From: Deltaproteobacteria bacterium
Lineage (GTDB): Bacteria > Desulfobacterota > Binatia > Binatales > Binataceae
Assembly: GCA_019237115.1 (NCBI GenBank)
Contig: JAFAHS010000247.1
Coordinates: forward strand, 1-39,452
Direction of reading: 5' to 3'
DNA length: 39,452 nt
Below the pieces are notes generated by a model. That model worked only from the letters and a program-made list of their open reading frames with translations. It was not told the DNA's origin and did no database searches. This document shows positions 33,648 through 39,452 of this stretch, piece after piece; the first letter of the stretch is position 1, and every line of letters begins with the position of its first letter. Position numbers and translations under genes: made by a program.

Positions 33648-35075
33648 TCAGCCGTCAGGGGGTGAAGTTGTTGGGTGGGCGAGGAGGCGGCCGATATTGA
33701 TGAGATTGTCCGCCATCACGCCCAGGCCAACCCAGCGTTGCATGCCAAGCTCACCTTTGTCCCGGCAGCGGTTTAGCCCGTGGCGGCGCTTGACCACACT
33801 GATGCGTCCTTCGCAGCCGGTGCGCCATTTCTGCCCCTGGCGGAACCAGGGTTTCTTTTGCGCGCGCTTGCGTTCAGCGCCTTTGGTGTTGCGATTGGGG
33901 ATGCAGACGCGTTTGACTCCTTGTTGGTGTGCGGCTTGCTGATTACTGGCCGAGTAGAAGCCGGCATCCGCCGCGACCAAGCGCGGAACACGTCCGAGTT
34001 GCTTGTGGTGCAATTCGATGGCCGGAATCAACAGCGCCGAGTCGGCTGGCCGCTTGGGGTAGACTTCATAGGCAGTGATGATTTGATTCTCCGCTTCTTG
34101 GAACTTGACCAGCTTGCCGAACTCGGTGGGCTTACCTGCTTTGCCTTTGCGGATGACTTCGGTACTGGGCTCGAAGATACTGACCAGTTTGGCGGGCACC
34201 TGGGTATCCCCGCCGAAGATCCGTTTACGGGTTTGCTGCATCACCTGCTTGACTCTGGGCACCATCGTGTCGAGCTCTTTGCGCAAGCGCTCGATGACGG
34301 CTTGGCGCCCCGCGTCACGAGCGGTTTTCACGCCGGTCTCAATCTCGCGGGAGAAGCGTTTGGCCTGTCCCACTACCCGCGAGACGCTCGCCAATAATCT
34401 TTCGTACCCCTGGCGCAAATTCGCTCGGCCGCGGTCGCCCTTGCTGCGTGCCGCCCGTCCAATCTCCAGCATCCGGTACTTCACGCTCCGGCTGCGATCG
34501 CGTAGTTGAGCCCCGCCCGCACCAGCGATGGCGGCGACCCGCTTCATAGCTCGGGTCAACACCCTGACTCCATCGCCCAGCAAACTGCTGTCGGTTGGAT
34601 AGTGGATGTTGGTTTCGACCACGGTCGTATCGACCCACAGCTTGCGCCCCACGACTACCTTGTGCTGTTGCGCAATGGTTACCAGCCGTTGGTGAAGCTG
34701 CTCAATGACTTGGGGTCCCAAGGCCAGCGCCCATTTGTTGATCACCGTATCGTCGGGAACCTTAGCCCCGCCGACCCGGGTAAAGCTCCGGTAGACCAGA
34801 TTGGCGCGCACCTCGCGCTCCACCTCGGCATAGCTCCAGTTACGAATGTGCTTGAGCAAGAGCAAGCGTAACACCACTTCGGCCGGGGTGCCCTGCCGGC
34901 CACGGGTCCGGCTCTGGGGACGGCGTTGGGCCAGCGCTTGGCGCACCATGGAAAGTAGTTGCACGTCGTCCAGCAGCCGGTCGGCGGGGCGCATCCAATC
35001 CTCCCACAGGTCGCTGACCTCTTCGGCAATCAACCCGTCGGCGAAGCTTAGTTGGGCACGGCGGGCCTCAATCAT
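33648..35075 (-). CDS. DDE transposase of the insertion sequence
   Basis: A 475-residue transposase. The presumed catalytic triad is D149 (LWVDTTVVETNIHYPTDSS), D370 (RLVAADAGFY) and E422 (TGCEGRISVVKRRHG), with a basic helical insertion of about 150 residues between the first two acids (residues 170-320). The N-terminal 110 residues contain a helical DNA-binding-like region (LLLLKHIRNWSYAEVEREVR). The ATG at 35075 lies inside the end of the upstream gene (eight-base overlap), so translation is likely coupled. No internal stop or frameshift is seen. It cuts and joins the 20-base ends of its own element. IS family assignment is uncertain; DDE mechanism is confident. Confidence 0.9.
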   Translation of the reverse strand: MIEARRAQLSFADGLIAEEVSDLWEDWMRPADRLLDDVQLLSMVRQALAQRRPQSRTRGRQGTPAEVVLRLLLLKHIRNWSYAEVEREVRANLVYRSFTRVGGAKVPDDTVINKWALALGPQVIEQLHQRLVTIAQQHKVVVGRKLWVDTTVVETNIHYPTDSSLLGDGVRVLTRAMKRVAAIAGAGGAQLRDRSRSVKYRMLEIGRAARSKGDRGRANLRQGYERLLASVSRVVGQAKRFSREIETGVKTARDAGRQAVIERLRKELDTMVPRVKQVMQQTRKRIFGGDTQVPAKLVSIFEPSTEVIRKGKAGKPTEFGKLVKFQEAENQIITAYEVYPKRPADSALLIPAIELHHKQLGRVPRLVAADAGFYSASNQQAAHQQGVKRVCIPNRNTKGAERKRAQKKPWFRQGQKWRTGCEGRISVVKRRHGLNRCRDKGELGMQRWVGLGVMADNLINIGRLLAHPTTSPPDG

Positions 35076-35415
35076 CGGCGCCGCTCCGGGTTTTTCGCGG
35101 GGCCCCCTCGGGACGCAACAAAATGTGATTCAACTCGCAGACCGCCTCGATCTTGGCTTTCAGCTTTTGGTAGTTGCCCAGCCACCGGCGAACTTGAGCA
35201 ACTTGTCCGCTGGGGATACTGAACTGCCGGGTGCGACCGCCCGCATAGCTGATGGTCAGCACGGTTTGCCGATGGCCTTCCCCGCGCGCGCACTTGGGGC
35301 AGCCGCCGCTGTGACGAGTCAGGCGCTCAATCAGCGAGCCGCGCAGCACCTCGCTCATCGGTGGAAGCCGTTTGAGCAGCCGCTCGCGAGCGGCGATGGC
35401 TTGGCGGCGTGTCAT
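35068..35415 (-). CDS. DUF6788-like accessory protein of the insertion sequence
   Basis: This 115-residue basic protein lies upstream of, and overlaps, the transposase. It has the pattern seen in small transposon-associated proteins filed as DUF6788: MTRRQAIAARERLL helix, GSLIERLTRHSGGCPKCARG with a CxxC and a following His (possible zinc site), a beta hairpin (QTVLTISYAGGRTRQFSIP), then LGNYQKLKAKIEAVCELN. Function is not established; a DNA-binding or regulatory part in transposition is plausible. Its ATG (35413-35415) lies inside a 16-base palindrome that also covers part of the -10 box, so its expression may be self-limited. The leader would be very short. Confidence 0.75.
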   Translation of the reverse strand: MTRRQAIAARERLLKRLPPMSEVLRGSLIERLTRHSGGCPKCARGEGHRQTVLTISYAGGRTRQFSIPSGQVAQVRRWLGNYQKLKAKIEAVCELNHILLRPEGAPRKTRSGADD

Positions 35416-35427
35416 CTATATAGATGA
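35412..35427. promoter_or_regulatory. Palindrome over the start codon and -10 of the insertion sequence genes
   Basis: TCATCTATATAGATGA is a perfect 16-base palindrome. It contains the ATG of the DUF6788-like gene and overlaps the -10 box. Bound by a dimer it would block transcription; in RNA it could hide the start codon. Either role is inference. Confidence 0.55.
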
Positions 35428-35451
35428 TACACTCATGCCTCAACAAGTCAA
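35424..35451 (-). promoter_or_regulatory. Promoter of the insertion sequence operon
   Basis: On the minus strand TTGACT (35451-35446) and TATCAT (35429-35424) are separated by 16 bases; each differs from the sigma-70 consensus at one base. Transcription would start at or just before the ATG at 35415, giving a leaderless or nearly leaderless message. Confidence 0.65.
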
Positions 35452-35567
35452 ATCTTGCGCGATGAAATTCGGGCTGCGGAGCGCTTAGCCAGGCTGGCAG
35501 TGCTGAACTGTTCGACCTTTCAGTTTCAGGTCCACTCGCTCCTCAAAACACCAAACTGAGGCCTCGT

Positions 35568-35587
35568 ATTTTTGCGCCAGAAAGTAG
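35568..35587 (-). repeat. Right terminal inverted repeat of the insertion sequence
   Basis: Exact reverse complement of 33513-33532. Its outer edge touches the CTAG that contains the stop codon of DUF1329 copy 2. Confidence 0.9.
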
Positions 35588-36949
35588 CTAGTGGCCCGCG
35601 TTCTCCAGCGCCACCGGTGTAAAGAAGGCGTTGTCGACCACGCCCATGTCGATGTACCAGCACTCGCGGTCCGGAGCAGTCGGACCGGGCATGTAGGCCA
35701 CCGAACTGAGTTTGGTCGTCAAATCTTCATCGACGAGTCCGAGCTGGAAGATTCGCTTGTACGGGTACACGGCGACCTTCGCATCGGGCACCGGCCGGTC
35801 GCGATAGGTGTTGAAGGCAGCGACGGTTTTCCACAGGTTGCCCTGACGATCGTACTGATCGGAGGCCGTGATGAACCATCCCTCGGAATCGAGATATAGG
35901 ATTCGCTTCGAAATACTGAAATTCTGACCGGGCTTGGCATCGGCCTCAACCACATAGAGGTGGCGCATCTCCCAATTCTCCGGGCATATGGTTCTGCCCC
36001 CATCGCTTTCGCACACTTTTTCCGGCGAGTTCTTGGCGTGCACGCAAGCGAGCATGTTTTTGTCGCCCAGATACTTATACGTGTAGTCTCCCTCCTTGCC
36101 GGAGAAGCCAAAGAACGAGTCGGGATCCATGGTGGTAACCAGCGCGGTGGAGCCCCCTCCGCCAGCTGCGCTGAAACCACCTGCCTGTCCGCCGCCGCCG
36201 CCGCCCCCCCCGCCGCCACCGCCGAAGCCAGCAATCATCCCGATCGCGTCAGTGAGCGTAGCGACCGACTGCCGCCTGACGCGCCTTGCGAGGGGATTGA
36301 AGACCCAGGTGTTGTCCTCCTCCTTAGGATCGATATGACGATATCGGAGCAACCCATATCCCCGCATCGAGGCGGGCTCCAGGAAAGGGTAAAAACCAAA
36401 CCGGTACCTGATGCCGCTGCGGGGACCGTCGGGATCGGTGGGAATCGGAGGCACCTCGATACGTCCCACATTGTTGTAGAAAGCGAAGTGCCCGGAGGTG
36501 AAAAAGCCGATGGGCTCTCCTTTTGAATCCGGTTTGTAAGCCGCGATTTCGGGAAACCGGAGGTCGGCGTCGTCACTGTACAGAGGACGGTAAGAGAAGT
36601 CCCACATTATCTTGGTGGCCATCTGCGGGTCATTGGGATCGAGCAGGGGAAAAGGCTGTCCGGCGATGTAGTTCTGCAGCGAACCGTCGGGCAGCAACCT
36701 GACCTGCGCCTGGTACTTTTCCGTCGCCGCCGTGTATGGTGGCGGCCATTCCAGCTTCTCGCTCGGGATGATGTCCATCTCCATGCCCTGCTGGACCAGG
36801 GTATAGTTGCCAGGGCTCACCAAACCTTGGACTTTGGTGGCGTTTTTAGCGGTAATTACCTCGCCGGGTTTCACTTCGGCGCGAAGCGCCGCAGGTGCGG
36901 CGAGCACAGCACTCAATCCCAGCACACTCGCGAATCGGGCCAATCGCAT
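35588..36949 (-). CDS. DUF1329 envelope protein, copy 2, with a polyglycine tract
   Basis: A paralogue of the protein at 14113-15495, 453 residues, with a signal peptide ending LRAEV near residue 25. It shares LVSPGNYTLVQQGMEM, EWPPPYTAATEKY, AGQPFPLLDPNDP, TYRDRPVPDAKVAVYPYKR and ECWYIDMGVVD. Between the RRVRR region and the next block it carries an extra segment with 12 consecutive glycines plus further GG and GGGG runs, absent from copy 1; its DNA (36190-36225) includes an eight-base homopolymer. The start is ATG 36949, with AAGGAG (36959-36964) nine bases upstream; an ATG at 36976 precedes that site. The TAG stop is part of the CTAG beside the insertion sequence, so the protein end is intact. 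Ligand and partner are unknown. Confidence 0.88.
   Translation of the reverse strand: MRLARFASVLGLSAVLAAPAALRAEVKPGEVITAKNATKVQGLVSPGNYTLVQQGMEMDIIPSEKLEWPPPYTAATEKYQAQVRLLPDGSLQNYIAGQPFPLLDPNDPQMATKIMWDFSYRPLYSDDADLRFPEIAAYKPDSKGEPIGFFTSGHFAFYNNVGRIEVPPIPTDPDGPRSGIRYRFGFYPFLEPASMRGYGLLRYRHIDPKEEDNTWVFNPLARRVRRQSVATLTDAIGMIAGFGGGGGGGGGGGGQAGGFSAAGGGGSTALVTTMDPDSFFGFSGKEGDYTYKYLGDKNMLACVHAKNSPEKVCESDGGRTICPENWEMRHLYVVEADAKPGQNFSISKRILYLDSEGWFITASDQYDRQGNLWKTVAAFNTYRDRPVPDAKVAVYPYKRIFQLGLVDEDLTTKLSSVAYMPGPTAPDRECWYIDMGVVDNAFFTPVALENAGH
36190..36225 (-). repeat. Low-complexity GGC/GGG tract coding for glycines
   Basis: On the + strand this is a run of GCC triplets interrupted by eight Cs in a row (36204-36211). 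On the coding strand it encodes 12 glycines. Such tracts slip during replication; whole-triplet changes alter length, and single-base changes in the C8 run would shift the frame. Confidence 0.7.
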
Positions 36950-36958
36950 CAGTTTTTT

Positions 36959-36964
36959 CTCCTT
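36959..36964 (-). promoter_or_regulatory. Ribosome binding site that decides the start of DUF1329 copy 2
   Basis: AAGGAG on the minus strand lies nine bases before the ATG at 36949 and within the stretch that a start at 36976 would translate, so the later start is preferred. Confidence 0.6.
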
Positions 36965-37151
36965 GCTTAAGGGCAATCGCCTGCGGGCATTGTGACAGGG
37001 GCCATTTCAGCCTGCGACCATCGGCCTCAAATTTTCGAGAGGCCCATTGATCGGGTTGCCGCTCAACTCTTAATCTTTACGATATTTGTTCTTGAAAGGT
37101 CCCTGTTTTTGTATGGGAATAACGTACAAACTACGGTGAGAAATATCAACT

Positions 37152-37601
37152 ATGAAACAGACGTTGGCGATGGGCGCCAGATTCACGATAATCGTCGCCC
37201 TGGCGGCAATAATTGGGGCGACCGCGGCGCGCGCGCAGCTGCCTCCGATGGGTCTGCCGCTGAACACTACCCTGGTCATCGCCAAACCGGCACCGGACGA
37301 GCTATATGGCAACAAACAGGTCATCACCCTGGGAGTAGGTACCAAGGAATACAAATTCCTGCTTACAGACGCCTACGTCGACGATCCCGGCGGCCGCATC
37401 CAGTGGCCGGACATCTGGCAGCAGGTGCGAGTCCACCAGCCGAATTTCGTGATGCAGGGGCCCAACGTCAGCATGATCGAGCATCTCAACCCGGGCGACC
37501 AGGTTACGGTCAAGGGGATGTATGCCCCGCTCGATCGGACCTTTGAGGTCATGTTCATCCAGCCCGGCAAGGGTGAGTTCCAGCCGAAGAAGACGTATTA
37601 A
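37152..37601 (+). CDS. Small secreted protein of unknown family
   Basis: The 149-residue product has a signal peptide of about 28 residues ending TAARAQ, so it is exported. The mature part looks all-beta: TTLVIAKPAPDELYG, QVITLGVGTKEYKFLLTDAYV, then HLNPGDQVTVKGMYAPLDRTFEVMF, which has the look of a small OB-like barrel; that fold guess is weak. It has no cysteines in the mature part and no recognised motif. It is divergent from DUF1329 copy 2 across a 202-base, relatively AT-rich gap, and 114 bases ahead of the acetolactate synthase gene, with which it has no obvious link. Confidence 0.7.
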   Translation: MKQTLAMGARFTIIVALAAIIGATAARAQLPPMGLPLNTTLVIAKPAPDELYGNKQVITLGVGTKEYKFLLTDAYVDDPGGRIQWPDIWQQVRVHQPNFVMQGPNVSMIEHLNPGDQVTVKGMYAPLDRTFEVMFIQPGKGEFQPKKTY

Positions 37602-37715
37602 GCGCGGTGGGAAGCGAATTTTGGTGGCCTTCGCCCGGGGCGCGTTGTGCCGCGAGTTGCGGCTGATGTACGCTGTGGAAATCGGCGCCTAGGGGTTTTT
37701 GCCCTGCAATCCACA

Positions 37716-39422
37716 ATGAAGAAGCTGACGGGAGCACAAATCGTCATCGAAAGCCTGATCGCGGAGGGGGTCGACGTAATCTTCGGCTACCCGGGCGGCG
37801 CGATCCTGCCAACCTACGATGCGCTCCTCGATTCCAAGATCAAGCACGTCCTGGTCCGGCACGAGCAGGGCGCGACGCACATGGCCGAGGGCTTCGCCCG
37901 GGTAAGCGGGCGCCCCGGGGTGGTCATCGTCACCTCTGGCCCCGGCGCCACCAACACCGTCACCGGAATCGCCGATGCATACATGGACTCCACCCCGCTG
38001 GTGGTTCTCTCGGGGCAGGTGTCGACCTCGCTCATCGGAAATGATGCGTTCCAGGAGGCCGATTTCGTCGGGATTACGCGTCCCTGCACCAAGCACAACT
38101 ACCTGGTGAAGGACGTCCGGGACGTGGCGCGCATGATCAAGGAAGCCTTCTACATTGCCGGCACCGGGCGTCCGGGTCCGGTCGTGGTCGATCTGCCCAA
38201 GGACGTTCAGCAGGCGGAGCATACCTTCAAGTACCCGGACAAAGTGGATCTGCGCAGCTACAAACCGACCATTCGAGGTAATCCGCGGCAGATCGAACGC
38301 GCCGTTGAGGCCATCGAAAAGAGCGCGCGGCCGCTGCTCTATGTAGGCGGCGGAGTGCAATGGTCGGGTGCGGCCGCCGAGCTGCGCGAGCTCGCCAAAG
38401 GTCTTGGCATTCCGGTGACCGAGACCTTGATGGGACTGGGCTCGATGCCCGCGTCCGATTCGCTGCGCCTCGGAATGCTCGGAATGCACGGTTCGTACGG
38501 CACCAACACGGCGGTCACCAACACCGACTGTCTGGTCGCAATCGGCGCTCGGTTCGATGATCGGGTTACCGGGCGCATCGCGGATTTTGCGCCCAAGGCC
38601 GAAACTATCATTCACCTCGATATTGATCCGTCTTCGATTTCGAAGAACGTGCGGGTGGACGTGCCCATTGTCGGCGACATCAAGACCGTGCTCGAGGACA
38701 TGCTGCGCGCGATCAAGGGTCGCGAGAGTATCGCGCGCCGGCGGCCGGAATGGCAGAAGTGGCATCAGCAAATCCTGCAGTGGAAGCGCGAGAAGCCGCT
38801 TTACGAAAACGGCAAGGGCGGACGCAAGGACGGCTTGGTCTCGCCGGTCCAGGTAATCGACGAACTGCACACGATCACCAAGGGCGAGTGCATTATTGCG
38901 ACCGATGTCGGCCAGCATCAGATGTGGGTCGCGCAGATGTTTCCGTTTGAAAACCCGCGTTCGTGGCTGACCTCGGGGGGACTGGGCACGATGGGCTACG
39001 GACTGCCTGCCGGAATCGGCGCGAAGTTCGCGGCGCCCGACAAGACCGTGGTCGTCGTTTCGGGCGACGGCTCGATCCAGATGAATATCCAGGAGCTCGG
39101 GACCGCGGTGCAGTACGGCGTGGATATCAAGGTTATCATCCTGAATAACTATTTCCTCGGGATGGTCCGCCAATGGCAGGAGAAGTTTTACCAGGAACGT
39201 TATTCGTACTCCGCCATGTCGGTGCCGAACTTCGTGAAGCTGGCCGAGGCATACGGGGCCAATGGCTTTCGGATTGAGAAGGCCGCCGATCTGCCCAGGA
39301 CCATGAAGGAAGCCTTCGCGACTCCGGGCCCGGTGCTGATTGACATCGCGATTCCCAAGGATGAGGCGGTGATGCCGATGATCCCTCCCGGAGGCTCGAT
39401 GTCCGAAATGCTGTTTGCCTGA
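37716..39422 (+). CDS. ilvB: Acetolactate synthase large subunit
   Basis: ThDP/FAD enzyme that makes acetolactate or acetohydroxybutyrate, the first common step to valine, leucine and isoleucine. The catalytic glutamate is E50 in RHEQGATHMAEGF. FGYPGGAILPTYD precedes it. The ThDP motif near residue 450 opens SGDGSIQMNIQEL and closes ILNN. The 568 residues are full length. The start is ATG 37716, giving the conserved MKKLTGAQIVIESLIAEGV; an upstream in-frame GTG at 37647 adds 23 atypical residues. The ribosome site is weak. The small regulatory subunit gene normally follows, and only 30 bases remain after the stop in this window. Confidence 0.96.
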   Translation: MKKLTGAQIVIESLIAEGVDVIFGYPGGAILPTYDALLDSKIKHVLVRHEQGATHMAEGFARVSGRPGVVIVTSGPGATNTVTGIADAYMDSTPLVVLSGQVSTSLIGNDAFQEADFVGITRPCTKHNYLVKDVRDVARMIKEAFYIAGTGRPGPVVVDLPKDVQQAEHTFKYPDKVDLRSYKPTIRGNPRQIERAVEAIEKSARPLLYVGGGVQWSGAAAELRELAKGLGIPVTETLMGLGSMPASDSLRLGMLGMHGSYGTNTAVTNTDCLVAIGARFDDRVTGRIADFAPKAETIIHLDIDPSSISKNVRVDVPIVGDIKTVLEDMLRAIKGRESIARRRPEWQKWHQQILQWKREKPLYENGKGGRKDGLVSPVQVIDELHTITKGECIIATDVGQHQMWVAQMFPFENPRSWLTSGGLGTMGYGLPAGIGAKFAAPDKTVVVVSGDGSIQMNIQELGTAVQYGVDIKVIILNNYFLGMVRQWQEKFYQERYSYSAMSVPNFVKLAEAYGANGFRIEKAADLPRTMKEAFATPGPVLIDIAIPKDEAVMPMIPPGGSMSEMLFA

Positions 39423-39452
39423 GCGCGGGTGCGCCAGGCGAGGAACTCAAGC

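Larger units (their letters stand above)
33513..35587 (-). mobile_element. Complete two-gene insertion sequence with 20-base terminal inverted repeats
   Basis: The ends CTACTTTCTGGCGCAAAAAT (33513-33532) and its exact reverse complement (35568-35587) bound a 2075-base element. Inside, on the minus strand, are a promoter, a DUF6788-like gene, an overlapping DDE transposase gene and an intrinsic terminator. CTAG flanks both ends. All parts are intact, so the element looks recent and possibly active. The transposase is of the general IS4/IS5-like DDE type; I think it resembles proteins often filed as ISNCY, but I cannot assign the family without a search. It sits exactly at the stop codon of DUF1329 copy 2. 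Confidence 0.88.

Noticed and set aside
35588..36949. DUF1329 copy 2 truncated by the insertion sequence
   Set aside because: Its C-terminus aligns to the end of copy 1, and the CTAG junction restores the same TAG stop.
37070..37151. Promoter for the small secreted protein in the AT-rich gap (TTGAAA or TTGTTC with TTGTAT)
   Set aside because: No pair of boxes has both acceptable matches and 16-18 base spacing.

Overview
The window is GC-rich throughout and densely coded on both strands, with no rRNA, tRNA or CRISPR array seen. A two-gene coenzyme F420 set (cofD, cofE), two DUF1329 outer-membrane-type proteins, a scattered complex I gene set and many secreted proteins and lipoproteins point to a Gram-negative, aerobic or facultative, F420-making bacterium from an uncultured deltaproteobacterial-type lineage. 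Candidatus Binatota is my best guess. That placement is inference from gene content; no marker gene here settles it.

Layout, left to right. 1-2828: a possible fragment of a regulator, then cofD-cofE-polyprenyl synthase, closely spaced on the + strand. 2845-4266: a small VOC protein (-) and a DUF1028 protein (+). 4444-7877: a 2-oxoacid dehydrogenase operon (E1 alpha, E1 beta, E2) without its E3. 8090-8938: two small envelope proteins (-), one built of 23-residue repeats. 9232-10233: a zinc alcohol dehydrogenase. 10403-13875: nuoB-nuoF-nuoG, missing nuoC, D and E and all membrane subunits. 14113-16890 (-): DUF1329 protein 1 and a trans-sulfuration-type PLP enzyme. 17006-23153 (+): a ThiO-like oxidase overlapping a degenerate receiver protein, then a full-length Lhr helicase. 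23450-26206: aconitase AcnA. 26295-28684 (-): an APH-fold kinase and an EmrA/HlyD-type membrane fusion protein. 28840-33429: a secreted 700-residue protein plus a lipoprotein (-), divergent from a membrane VWA-FHA protein (+). 33513-35587: a complete two-gene insertion sequence. 35588-36949 (-): DUF1329 protein 2, with a polyglycine tract. 37152-39422 (+): a small secreted protein and the acetolactate synthase large subunit.

How the parts fit: the 2-oxoacid dehydrogenase, aconitase, complex I subunits and acetolactate synthase are central carbon, respiratory and branched-chain amino acid genes. F420 synthesis supplies a hydride carrier for enzymes not in this window. The accessory content is mostly envelope-related: the DUF1329 pair, the VWA-FHA protein with its divergent secreted partners, the repeat protein and an orphan membrane fusion protein.

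The least ordinary items are the VWA-FHA/secreted-protein divergent unit, the insertion sequence placed exactly at a stop codon with a palindrome over its promoter and first start codon, and the nuoB-F-G arrangement. No gene-free stretch exceeds 300 bases. The two longest (8939-9231 and 23154-23449) hold at most a -10-like box. Many long open frames lie antisense to real genes and are treated as by-products of GC-rich coding sequence.
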